From assembly GCA_937925515.1 (NCBI GenBank), contig CALALP010000069.1:1-64000 (forward strand): DNA of 64,000 bases. Reading direction: 5' to 3'. Of the stretch, positions 30,022 through 38,620 are shown in pieces. Under the pieces are notes generated by a model that worked only from the letters and a program-made list of their open reading frames with translations, was not told where the DNA came from and searched no databases. Source of the DNA: an uncultured Lachnoanaerobaculum sp. (GTDB lineage: Bacteria > Bacillota > Clostridia > Lachnospirales > Lachnospiraceae). Numbering within the stretch: the first letter of the stretch is position 1; every line of letters starts with the position of its first letter. The position numbers and the translations under genes were made by a program.

Positions 30022-31350
30022 TTAGTTTGCATCTATCTCAGCCTGTATTTCTTTTGCCGCCTCTTCAGGTGTTGAACCTAAGAAAATACTTAGTATAGAG
30101 TTTCTTGTTCTATCTTGCATTGATGTAACAGGGTCAAAGTCAAATATATCAACACCGATTCCCTTGCTTGTAGCACCGAGTTTTACACTCTCATTAAATA
30201 AGAAACTAACCTTGCTATTGTCAAGTTCAACATCTTTTCTAGGAATTAAGAATCCTGATTCCTCTGCAAACTTCTTTGTCGCCTCTTTATTTGTAAGCAT
30301 TTTTACAAGTTCAACAGTAAGCTCAAGTTCTTTTCCCTCAAGTTTTCCATTTATCATATATGGACTAAGTACTTGCATATCATCGTCTTTAAATTCAGAT
30401 TTATCTTTGAAATAAGGGAATTTTGCAAGTTTTATATCTTTTGCAACAGGAGTTTCTGTTTCATCTGAAAACTTTGTAATATTCCAAGGTCCTGTAATAA
30501 CCATTGCTGCTTGTCCCTGTCTAAACTGTGTCATAACTACATCATCACTAAGACCTGCCGCATCAGGGTCAAATGCTTGTGCATCGATTAAATCTTTAAT
30601 AAACTGTAATGTCTGAACAACATCAGGATCAGTCCATTTCTTTTGTCTATTTCCAAGTAACTTAGCAGCCTCAGTACCTAAATACTTATAAAAGATTTGG
30701 TTATGTAAATGTCCACCCATATAAGTTGCTTGCTCTCCAAGTGCGATAGGAGTTACTCCACTATCTCTAAGTTTCTTGATTGCTGCTAAAAAGTCGTCCC
30801 AAGTTTCAGGGAACTTATCAACACCTGCCGCCTTAAAAAGTGCCTCATTATAATAAACTCCGATAAGTCCTGACTCCATAGGAATTGCATAAATTCCGTC
30901 TTTTCCTGGAACTTTATAATATGATAATGCTCCCTCTGTAAAACCATTTCCCCATTCAGGGTCTGCCTTTAATAAAGGCTCAACATTGAGTATCAAACCA
31001 TTGTCAATATACTTAGAAAGGTTTGCAACTCCCTGTATTCTAAAGATATTTGCCATTTTCCCTGAGGCAATGTCAGTTGACAAGATATTGTTGAAAGCTC
31101 CCTCATCTCCTTGTGAGTCATCAATTATCTCAACTTCAGGGTGCTTTGCTTTAAACTCATCTATAATTCCCTTATAGATTTGAACTTGCTTACTCTCTCC
31201 TGCCATTCTAGTTAAAAGTCTGATTTGAACCTTGTCGTTTGAATCTGTCTTAGCTGTATCTGTATTATTTTCAGCCTTTTTAGTACAAGCTGTCAAAACT
31301 GATAAAGCCATAACTCCTGTAATTGCAAATGCAAGTAACTTCTTAATCAT
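30022..31350 (-). CDS. Sugar ABC transporter substrate-binding lipoprotein (MalE type)
   Basis: The protein has 442 residues. The signal peptide ends in the lipobox SVLTACTKK, so the Cys is lipidated and the protein sits on the outer face of the membrane. The family 1 solute-binding fold is clear (AIPMESGLIGVYYNEALFKAAGV; MVITGPWNI). It delivers a carbohydrate to the two permeases downstream. The ribosome-binding site is AGGAGG. It is the first gene of the operon, divergent from the two-component genes that probably control it. Confidence 0.93.
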   Translation of the reverse strand: MIKKLLAFAITGVMALSVLTACTKKAENNTDTAKTDSNDKVQIRLLTRMAGESKQVQIYKGIIDEFKAKHPEVEIIDDSQGDEGAFNNILSTDIASGKMANIFRIQGVANLSKYIDNGLILNVEPLLKADPEWGNGFTEGALSYYKVPGKDGIYAIPMESGLIGVYYNEALFKAAGVDKFPETWDDFLAAIKKLRDSGVTPIALGEQATYMGGHLHNQIFYKYLGTEAAKLLGNRQKKWTDPDVVQTLQFIKDLIDAQAFDPDAAGLSDDVVMTQFRQGQAAMVITGPWNITKFSDETETPVAKDIKLAKFPYFKDKSEFKDDDMQVLSPYMINGKLEGKELELTVELVKMLTNKEATKKFAEESGFLIPRKDVELDNSKVSFLFNESVKLGATSKGIGVDIFDFDPVTSMQDRTRNSILSIFLGSTPEEAAKEIQAEIDAN

Positions 31351-31397
31351 AATAACCTCCTATTTTGTAATAATTTTACGCTTTTGCTGATATAGGC

Positions 31398-31403
31398 ATT
31401 ATA
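31398..31403 (-). promoter_or_regulatory. -10 box of the MalE-type operon, no -35
   Basis: A perfect TATAAT (minus strand) lies 48 bp upstream of the start codon. The sequence at the -35 position (TACATA) does not match consensus, which suits an activator-dependent promoter controlled by an AraC-type response regulator. Confidence 0.55.
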
Positions 31404-31670
31404 ATTTATTTAAAACTTTTTATGTATGGAAATAACTAATTTTTTTTGTAATTTTCAAAGATATATTGATTTTTATGTTCTTTATATTTTTAGATTAGTC
31501 ATTACATTGGTAAAAATTAACCAAACAGAAAGTAAAAAGTCTATATACACTGCAAAATTTCCTCGTATTTAACAAGCCTTACATTTTTTATATCATTTGC
31601 TAATTCTTCACAACCTTTTGTAAAACCGGTTTTTTAGAATAGATTGTTTATTTATTGCATTAACGCATTG

Positions 31671-31705
31671 TAGTCAATCATGATTTACTAAATCGTAATT
31701 GACTA
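31671..31705. promoter_or_regulatory. 35-bp palindrome in the divergent regulatory region
   Basis: TAGTCAATCATGATTTA, a central C, then TAAATCGTAATTGACTA: 15 of 17 positions pair. It lies between the transporter operon and the sensor kinase gene. The same 31351-31851 gap also has a perfect palindrome AAAACCGGTTTT (31622-31633) and an imperfect one TTGGTAAAAATTAACCAA near 31514. These are candidate regulator sites. Confidence 0.6.
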
Positions 31706-31747
31706 AATATTTTTAGAAGTTTACAGCCTGTTTTACTTGAAATGTAG

Positions 31748-31753
31748 TATAAT
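31748..31753 (+). promoter_or_regulatory. -10 box of the sensor kinase gene
   Basis: TATAAT lies 99 bp upstream of the kinase start, with no convincing -35. A GC-core hairpin follows about 24 bp later, inside the predicted leader. Confidence 0.45.
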
Positions 31754-31776
31754 AGAGGTAATAAGATTATCTAAAC

Positions 31777-31809
31777 ATAGTCTTGTCCCCCATATGGGGA
31801 CAAGACTAT
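31777..31809. repeat. GC-core hairpin element 6 (in the sensor kinase leader)
   Basis: ATAGTCTTGTCCCC, loop CATAT, then GGGGACAAGACTAT: a perfect 14-bp stem. It is the only copy that lies upstream of a gene rather than after one, near the 5' end of the predicted leader. Confidence 0.8.
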
Positions 31810-31851
31810 ATAATAGAAATTCTTTAATTTATCAAATATCGGGAGGTCATC

Positions 31852-33585
31852 GTGGCAGGTAATAAGGATACTAAAAGCAAATCAGAAAGTATTTATAGTC
31901 AATTACTGAGGTCTATAATACTTATTACAATTTCTGCAACTACTGCACTCTTTATATTTAGTACAATTATATTTTTAAATTTCTTTTACCAAAGACAGCT
32001 TTCAGCCTCAAACCAAAAGCTTGAATTAATCTATAAACAACTTGAATACTATTTAAGTTCAATACAACACTATTCAAGACTTATGGTTACAAATCCACAA
32101 ATACAACAAAACATGGTTGAGTATTATCAAAATAAAAGCATTTCAAATAATTACGCTAAAATAAACATGGGGATTGAATTATATAGAATTGCTCAACCTG
32201 TACCATATATTTATTCTGCAAGTATCTACGATAAATCCTATAAAATAGTAGTTACTTCTGAAAGAACACCATTTAAAACAAAATTTCCTGAAAATCAATT
32301 AACTTATGGTAAATGGTTTATAACTAGGAAACATAAATATGATTCAAAGGAAAGCATAGTAACTCTCTCCTATCTATATCCTTTTTATAACTACCGTTCT
32401 TCTGATTTAATGGGATATATGGAGCTTACAATTAGTGAAAATAGTATAAGACAAATTTACCCTACAAAGGACTCAAGTGATGAACAATATCTTATACTTG
32501 ATAATGAAAATAAAATATTTAGTAAGAGTTTTTCTGAAGATGTTGATAGCAAAATGCTTGTAAATAACAGTAATAAGAGCCACTATTTTAAGTATGGAAA
32601 CTTTATAAATACTTATACATTTTCCCCTCTTAACTTTAAACTAGTGCATATAATACCTGCATACACTTATATAATGCCTGCTCTTACATTTTCAACTATG
32701 TTTTTTATAGTAACTCTAATATGTATCATTATTTCAATATTTATTTCAAGGAGAGTTGCAAAGAACATAACAAAGCCAATATATAAGCTAATAGACCATA
32801 CTCAGTCAGTCAAAAAAGGCGAGTGGAGTACTATGCAAAATGAAGTTTCAAATGCTGATATGCGTCTACTTATAAGCGAATTTAATGATATGATAAAGGC
32901 ACAAAAAAGTTTGCAGGAAAGTATAATAAATTCAGAAAAGGAAAAAAATAAAATACAGATGAGGTTTATAAATGAGCAGATTAAGCCACATTTCCTATAT
33001 AATACTTTAGACAATATCTACTCACTTGCAGAACTTGACGAGAAAGAAATACTTCTAAAGTTAGTACTTAATTTGTCTAAATTTTATAGAAGTACCCTAA
33101 GCTTTGGTAAGGCATTTATTAGTATAAAAGAAGAACTTGATAACTTGGAGGCTTATCTTAATATCATGTCCATAAGGTACATAGATAAATTTAATTATAA
33201 TATACAAAGAAATACTAATTTAGATAAATATAAATGCCCTAAACTTCTACTACAACCTATTGCAGAAAATGCGATACAACATGGTATTATCCCTAAATTT
33301 GGTACTTCTAATGTTGGTATCTCTCATATTGAGGTAAGTGTATTTGAAAATGACTCCGATATAATCTTTCAAATCAAAGATGACGGAGTTGTAATAAATG
33401 ATATAGAACTAACTCATATTTTAAAATACAGTGCAAGCAATAAAAACTTTGCACTAAGACATATAAATCAAATGCTTAAATTTTACTATGGCGACGAATA
33501 TGGAATTGAAATTATTAGCAACAAAGGTTGTACAGTAAAACTTAAGATTAAAAAGGAGAAATTAGATGAAAATTCTAGTAGCTGA
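31852..33585 (+). CDS. YesM/LytS-type sensor histidine kinase
   Basis: The protein has 577 residues. Membrane helices lie near residues 20-47 and 275-300 and flank an extracellular sensor region. A HAMP segment follows, then the His-kinase domain (NEQIKPHFLYNTLDNI, in which the His is phosphorylated) and an ATPase domain (PIAENAIQHGI). The start is GTG at 31852 behind GGGAGGTC. The last 20 bp overlap the response regulator gene. Divergence from the MalE-type operon suggests that it senses the same carbohydrate. Confidence 0.93.
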   Translation: MAGNKDTKSKSESIYSQLLRSIILITISATTALFIFSTIIFLNFFYQRQLSASNQKLELIYKQLEYYLSSIQHYSRLMVTNPQIQQNMVEYYQNKSISNNYAKINMGIELYRIAQPVPYIYSASIYDKSYKIVVTSERTPFKTKFPENQLTYGKWFITRKHKYDSKESIVTLSYLYPFYNYRSSDLMGYMELTISENSIRQIYPTKDSSDEQYLILDNENKIFSKSFSEDVDSKMLVNNSNKSHYFKYGNFINTYTFSPLNFKLVHIIPAYTYIMPALTFSTMFFIVTLICIIISIFISRRVAKNITKPIYKLIDHTQSVKKGEWSTMQNEVSNADMRLLISEFNDMIKAQKSLQESIINSEKEKNKIQMRFINEQIKPHFLYNTLDNIYSLAELDEKEILLKLVLNLSKFYRSTLSFGKAFISIKEELDNLEAYLNIMSIRYIDKFNYNIQRNTNLDKYKCPKLLLQPIAENAIQHGIIPKFGTSNVGISHIEVSVFENDSDIIFQIKDDGVVINDIELTHILKYSASNKNFALRHINQMLKFYYGDEYGIEIISNKGCTVKLKIKKEKLDENSSS

Positions 33586-34297
33586 TGATGAGTTTTTCAT
33601 CAGAAAAAGAATAATTAAAATATTAAATGAACTGGAGGTTGGGGCAGTTTCAGAGGCTGAAAATGGAAAAGAAGTCATTTATTTACTTGAAAATAATGAT
33701 TATGACTTACTTATACTTGATATAATGATGCCTATTGTAAATGGCTTTGAGGTCTGCGAATATGTTTATAACAACAAATATCAAGCAAAAATTATTATAA
33801 TCTCAGGCTATAATGAATTTGAATATGCAAGAACAGCTCTAAGATATGGTGTAAGCGACTATCTTTTAAAACCAATTAAGCAAGAAGATTTAAAAAATTG
33901 TATTGATAAATGTAGAAAAGAGCTGCTTGAAACAAAGAGCTATACCCCAAAAGCAAAGCCGAATACTATTCCGTCCGACATGCTGCTTTGCAATAAGATT
34001 ATTAATTTAGTAAATGCAAACCTTACCAATCCAAAGTTAAATGTTGCACTTATAGCAAATAATTTAAACATGCATCAGAACTATATAGGTAGCGTGTTTA
34101 AGAAAATACATAATAAATCTATTATACAATATATTACAGAGCTTAGAATGGAAAAGGCAAAGGAACTTTTGACATATAGTGATATGAAAATTTCTGAAGT
34201 TGCAGAAAGAATTGGGTATACTGATATTTTTTATTTTAGTAAGAAATATAAGGCTTATTTTGGCTACTCCCCTACCAATGAAAGACTAAAAGCGTAG
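33566..34297 (+). CDS. Response regulator with AraC-type DNA-binding domain
   Basis: The protein has 243 residues, short for the YesN family. The receiver domain (1-120) has acidic ADDE, phospho-acceptor Asp in LLILDIMMP and Lys in LLKPI. It is followed almost directly by two AraC helix-turn-helices (NVALIANNLNMHQNYIG and MKISEVAERIGYTDIFYFSK). It probably activates the divergent sugar operon. It is translationally coupled to the kinase. Confidence 0.93.
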   Translation: MKILVADDEFFIRKRIIKILNELEVGAVSEAENGKEVIYLLENNDYDLLILDIMMPIVNGFEVCEYVYNNKYQAKIIIISGYNEFEYARTALRYGVSDYLLKPIKQEDLKNCIDKCRKELLETKSYTPKAKPNTIPSDMLLCNKIINLVNANLTNPKLNVALIANNLNMHQNYIGSVFKKIHNKSIIQYITELRMEKAKELLTYSDMKISEVAERIGYTDIFYFSKKYKAYFGYSPTNERLKA

Positions 34298-34303
34298 TTG
34301 GGT

Positions 34304-34336
34304 TGTGATTTGTCCCCCTATGGGGGACAAATCACA
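34304..34336. repeat. GC-core hairpin element 5 (between convergent response regulator and HAD genes)
   Basis: TGTGATTTGTCCCCC, loop TAT, and its perfect complement form a 15-bp stem. It starts seven bp after the response regulator stop codon. The flank GATAGATATTTTG at 34339-34351 is identical to that after element 4. Confidence 0.85.
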
Positions 34337-34351
34337 TAGATAGATATTTTG

Positions 34352-35131
34352 CTAGATTAGCCCCAATTTTTTACAAGCATTAAAAACGCCGTCATTACCT
34401 ATGTCATCTGTTACAATGTCTGCGACTTCTTTTAACTTCTCATGTGCATTTCCCATTGCAACACCAACACCTGCATTTTTAATCATCTCATAGTCATTCA
34501 TGGCATCTCCAAAAGTAATTATATCTTTATTATCTATTCCAAAGTATTTTGCAACTTCTGAAACACCATTGAACTTACTTACTTCTTTTTCAATAATATC
34601 TGCTCCCCATTCTCCTGAAAAAAGAGGTAGTTTTAGTTCAGGAAAGCTCTTTTCTATATTAAATGCTCCCTCTTTAGGGCCTATGTAACAAAGTGTATTT
34701 ATATCTAATTGCTTTAAAAGTTCAGGGTCTTGAAAATTTCTATCAGACTGCCCCCACCTTAGCATATCTTCTTTTTGTATAAATTCCTTATTGAAGTAGT
34801 AATCCTTATCGCCACTTGTCATACCTACTGCATAATTATTTTCTACCACAAAGTCAATAAGTCTATTTAATAAATCTCTATCAAATAAATGATTATAAAT
34901 AACTTTATCTAAAACCACTGCTCTTGAGCCGTTGAACTCTACTACTGCATCAGGCTTAATAATATCTAAAAAAGGTTGTCCATGCTTATTGTGCATATTT
35001 CTACCACTTGCAATAGCTACTTTATTACCACCTTTTTTAATAAGTTCAACTGCTTTTAATGCTGACTCCGGTATAGTGTAATTGCTATGGTCAAAAAGTG
35101 TCATGTCCAAATCAAATGCTACTAGTTTCAT
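34352..35131 (-). CDS. Cof-type HAD-IIB family phosphatase
   Basis: The protein has 259 residues. Motif I is AFDLDMTLFD (Asp7 and Asp9), motif II is ASGR, and motif IV is TFGDAMNDYEMI. Members hydrolyse small phosphorylated metabolites in the cytoplasm; the substrate cannot be predicted. The start codon is directly adjacent to the copper ATPase stop, so it is the last gene of that operon. Confidence 0.9.
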   Translation of the reverse strand: MKLVAFDLDMTLFDHSNYTIPESALKAVELIKKGGNKVAIASGRNMHNKHGQPFLDIIKPDAVVEFNGSRAVVLDKVIYNHLFDRDLLNRLIDFVVENNYAVGMTSGDKDYYFNKEFIQKEDMLRWGQSDRNFQDPELLKQLDINTLCYIGPKEGAFNIEKSFPELKLPLFSGEWGADIIEKEVSKFNGVSEVAKYFGIDNKDIITFGDAMNDYEMIKNAGVGVAMGNAHEKLKEVADIVTDDIGNDGVFNACKKLGLI

Positions 35132-35133
35132 CT

Positions 35134-35337
35134 TTATTTAACCTCATAACCTGCATCTGTAATTGCCTTTTTTATCTCCTCTACATCAATATCCTTATTT
35201 GGTAATACTGTAACTTTTTTTGCCTCAAGGTCTGCGTTTACACTTTCAATTCCGTCAAGCTTTGAAACTGCCTTTTCAACAGTTGCTTTACAATGTTCAC
35301 ACATCATTCCGTCTACATTTAAAACTATACTATTCAT
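35134..35337 (-). CDS. Possible internally initiated CopZ-like copper chaperone
   Basis: Within copA, in the same frame, ATG 35337 follows the strong ribosome-binding site GAAAGGAAG (35341-35349). Initiation here would yield 67 residues starting MNSIVLNVDGMMCEHC, exactly the length and start of a free CopZ. The domain has the MxCxxC copper site and ends AGYEVK. Whether it is made separately is inference. Confidence 0.5.
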   Translation of the reverse strand: MNSIVLNVDGMMCEHCKATVEKAVSKLDGIESVNADLEAKKVTVLPNKDIDVEEIKKAITDAGYEVK

Positions 35338-37917
35338 AATCTTCCTTTCATCTTCAACTTTATTATTTTCTTCATTAACTACATTTTCTGTAACATTTTC
35401 ACTAAGTTTAGTAACGCTTGATTCACTCTGTCTATTTCTTCTACTTTGTCTACTTTCAGTTTTATTCTTTTTAAAACGCTTTAATAAAAGAGCATTACTA
35501 ACTACACACACACTACTTAAACTCATGGCAGCAGCTCCAAACATAGGGCTTAAGCTCCAACCAAAGGCATAGTAAAACACTCCTGCTGCAAGAGGTATTC
35601 CTATACAATTATAGAAAAATGCCCAAAATAGATTTTGCTTTATCTTATTAATCGTAGCCTTTGAAAGCTCAATAGCTGAGGCTACATCTAAAAGACTGCT
35701 GTTCATAAGTACAATGTCGGCAGACTCGATAGCTATATCAGTTCCTGCACCTATTGCAATACCGACATCTGCTCTTGCAAGTGCCGGTGCATCATTTATG
35801 CCGTCGCCCACCATAGCAACTTTCTTGCCTGCCTCCATAAGTTCTCTTATCTTACTTTCTTTTTCAGTTGGCAATACTTCTGCAATAACTTCATCTATAC
35901 CTGCTTGTTTTGCAACGGCTCTTGCAGTATTTTCATTATCTCCTGTAAGTAGTATTACCTCAAGACCGTCTTTTCTAAGAGTTTTAACAGCTCTTGCACT
36001 ATCTTTTTTAATAACATCGGCAACTGCAATAACACCTAAAACATTCTCATCTTGAACAAAGTATAGAGGTGTTTTTCCGTCAGCAGCAAATGAATTTCCA
36101 AGTTTTATAAATGCCATACTACTTTCTTTTGCCTTTAATAAGCCTTTTTTTGAAAGAGAGTTTAACATTCTTGCATTTCCTGCGTAAATTCTACTTATTA
36201 GCTCATTATTAATTCCCTTTAGATTGGCACTTATTCCACTTCCCGGTTCACTCTCAAAGTCCACTACCTCAAGCAAATCTATCTTTGATTCTTGTGCTTT
36301 TTTTATAATTGCCTCAGCAAGTGGGTGTTCTGAGGCTGACTCAATAGAAGCTGCAAGTCTAAGAAGTTCTCTCCTATCTCTTTCTACCTCAGCAGAGCTT
36401 TTTGCATTATTTTTTATAAGTAATGCCTTATCTAATTTATTATTTAAGTTTGTATTTGAGGAAATAAATCTAATGTTGTCCTCTGTCATTTTATCAATGT
36501 CATTTTTTACAAACTCTTTATAAACAATTATATCTGTAACAACAGGCTTTCCCTCTGTAACAGTTCCTGTTTTATCAAGTACTATAGTTTCAAGTTTATA
36601 AGTAGTTTCAAGTGCATCGGCAGATTTTATAAGTATTCCAAGCTCTGCTCCCTTACCTGTAGCCACCATTATTGCAACAGGAGTAGCAAGCCCCAATGCA
36701 CAAGGACAAGAGATTACAAGCACTGCTATTGCATTTGAAAGTGCAAAACTTATATTTTCTCCTAAGATAAGCCAAACTATAAGTGTAATAAGTGAAATAC
36801 ACATTACAATAGGGACAAACACGCCTGCTACTTTATCAGCAAGCTTTGAAATAGGTGCTTTTGAGGACGATGCCTCTTCCACAAGTGCAATAATCTTTGA
36901 AATAGTAGTATTTCCCCCTACTTCAGTTGCCCTAAACTTAATAAAGCCACTTTTATTGATTGTTGCCCCTGTAATCTTATCTCCAACTGTCTTTGATACA
37001 GGAATACTTTCTCCTGTTATAGCAGATTCATCTACGCTTGTAGTTCCCTCTATTATAATACCGTCAACCGGAATACTTTCTCCGGGTTTAACTATGAGTA
37101 TATTTCCTTTTTCAACTTCTGAAGTACTTATCATTTTCTCTTCTTGACCTACAAGCACTCTTGCCATATCAGGTGCTAAATCAAGTAGTTTTGTTATAGC
37201 TGATGTCGTTTTAGATTTTGCTTTTGTTTCAAAATATTTTCCCAAAGTAACCAAAGTCAAAATCATAGAAATAGACTCAAAATATAGATTATGTTTATAA
37301 TGAACTGCCATTTCTATTTGATTATTAGCAAGCATAAAACTCATCTGATATAAATAAACAATTCCATGCACAAATGCCGCACTACTTCCAACTGCAATGA
37401 GTGAATCCATATTTGGACTTCTCTTAAATAATGCTTTGAAACCATTTATATAATACTTTCTATTTACATACATTACAGGAAGTACTAAAAGAAGTTGAGT
37501 AAGTGCAAAATTAGCGGCATTTTTATCATCTGAAAGAATAGGTAATGGAAGTCCTATCATACTTCCCATTGAAATATACATTAAAATAGCCAAAAAAACA
37601 AAAGAAACTTTAAGTCTATATTCCATTTGAGCTATTTCTTTGCTTTGTGCATCTTTAAAATTATTAGCCTTATCAGCCTTACTTGCATTTAGTCTGCTAT
37701 CTGTATTTCTAAGACTTGCACCATAGCCTGCATTTACCACTGAATCTATAATTTCCTTACTGCTTAACTCATTTTCATCATATTCAACTTTCATTGAATT
37801 TGTAAGTAAATTTACTTGGCAGCTATCCATTCCTTTAAGTTTTGATACCTCCCTTTCAACTTTGGAACTACAAGCTGCACAACTCATACCTGTAATATCA
37901 TATTTTTCTTTTTTCAT
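35134..37917 (-). CDS. copA: Copper-translocating P1B-type ATPase with N- and C-terminal metal-binding domains
   Basis: The protein has 927 residues. The N-terminal heavy-metal domain has GMSCAACS (Cys14, Cys17). Membrane helices carry the transport motif SCPCALG. The remaining P-type motifs are the phosphorylation motif DKTGTVTEG, SEHPLAEA and GDGINDAPA. After a charged linker of about 45 residues (AGRRxxR-type, no fold evident) a second heavy-metal domain follows with GMMCEHC. This order suggests a CopA-CopZ fusion that exports Cu(I). The start follows AGGAGG. A separate start inside the C-terminal domain could give free CopZ. Confidence 0.94.
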   Translation of the reverse strand: MKKEKYDITGMSCAACSSKVEREVSKLKGMDSCQVNLLTNSMKVEYDENELSSKEIIDSVVNAGYGASLRNTDSRLNASKADKANNFKDAQSKEIAQMEYRLKVSFVFLAILMYISMGSMIGLPLPILSDDKNAANFALTQLLLVLPVMYVNRKYYINGFKALFKRSPNMDSLIAVGSSAAFVHGIVYLYQMSFMLANNQIEMAVHYKHNLYFESISMILTLVTLGKYFETKAKSKTTSAITKLLDLAPDMARVLVGQEEKMISTSEVEKGNILIVKPGESIPVDGIIIEGTTSVDESAITGESIPVSKTVGDKITGATINKSGFIKFRATEVGGNTTISKIIALVEEASSSKAPISKLADKVAGVFVPIVMCISLITLIVWLILGENISFALSNAIAVLVISCPCALGLATPVAIMVATGKGAELGILIKSADALETTYKLETIVLDKTGTVTEGKPVVTDIIVYKEFVKNDIDKMTEDNIRFISSNTNLNNKLDKALLIKNNAKSSAEVERDRRELLRLAASIESASEHPLAEAIIKKAQESKIDLLEVVDFESEPGSGISANLKGINNELISRIYAGNARMLNSLSKKGLLKAKESSMAFIKLGNSFAADGKTPLYFVQDENVLGVIAVADVIKKDSARAVKTLRKDGLEVILLTGDNENTARAVAKQAGIDEVIAEVLPTEKESKIRELMEAGKKVAMVGDGINDAPALARADVGIAIGAGTDIAIESADIVLMNSSLLDVASAIELSKATINKIKQNLFWAFFYNCIGIPLAAGVFYYAFGWSLSPMFGAAAMSLSSVCVVSNALLLKRFKKNKTESRQSRRNRQSESSVTKLSENVTENVVNEENNKVEDERKIMNSIVLNVDGMMCEHCKATVEKAVSKLDGIESVNADLEAKKVTVLPNKDIDVEEIKKAITDAGYEVK

Positions 37918-37941
37918 AACTCCTCCTAAAGTTAAGGAAAA

Positions 37942-38553
37942 TTAAACATCAAAAATAATAAATCCTCCCTTTTTACTAAATCCTGTATTCCATAATCTAT
38001 ATAAATCAACCCACCTATAATAACCATTTGTAACTGCTTTAACCATTAAAAATGTTTCTGAACCAACAGTTACCTCCTCATAAGCATTTAAAATATACCA
38101 ATGCCATGCATACTCTATAAACTCTCTTTGATTATGTCTTAGAGTAAGAGTAGGCACGGGAATCCCCTTATCAATTTGTTTTTTTAAAACTTTTTTTGCA
38201 GTAAAAGCAGATTCGTTGCCGTCTAATGTAGACAAAGATACACCACTTTCTCCAACATCTTTGAAAAAAGCCTCCATGCCCTCAATATACATTTCAAGTT
38301 TATCAATACCTGATATTCTAGGTCTTAAAAATGTTTTCATGTACTTTGAAAACTCATTATAATCTCTTCTACTTATATTTTCAATGTCATTTGGATACAA
38401 TTTATCCTTGCCCTTGTACATTTTAAGATAAATAGCCATATCACAAGCAGTAACTGTTGCACAACCACCTATCTTCATAAATAAATCAGTTAGCCAATTC
38501 TGACTTCCTCCATATTCATTTCCTATATGAAAATGTGGTAATTCTTTTTTCAA
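37942..38553 (-). CDS. C39-like cysteine peptidase-fold protein, unknown function
   Basis: The protein has 203 residues, no signal peptide and no membrane helix. GGCATVTACDMAIYL near residue 29 resembles the catalytic-Cys helix of C39-type papain-fold proteins. WHWYILNAY near residue 151 resembles the catalytic-His strand. The start is TTG at 38553, since AAAGGAG (38564-38570) is ten nt upstream and the intervening ATG gives only three codons (MES). It lies 24 bp upstream of copA on the same strand. I do not know its substrate; a link to copper is suggested only by position. Confidence 0.6.
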   Translation of the reverse strand: MKKELPHFHIGNEYGGSQNWLTDLFMKIGGCATVTACDMAIYLKMYKGKDKLYPNDIENISRRDYNEFSKYMKTFLRPRISGIDKLEMYIEGMEAFFKDVGESGVSLSTLDGNESAFTAKKVLKKQIDKGIPVPTLTLRHNQREFIEYAWHWYILNAYEEVTVGSETFLMVKAVTNGYYRWVDLYRLWNTGFSKKGGFIIFDV

Positions 38554-38620
38554 CTTTCCATAACTCCTTTATCTAAAATTTAGGCAGAAAGGGTTGCTTA
38601 ATACTACCTAACACCCCTAT

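Noticed and set aside
38553..38566. Three-codon ORF (MES) as the real start of the C39-like gene
   Set aside because: It stops after three codons and sits only two nt from the ribosome-binding site; TTG ten nt away opens the full conserved frame.
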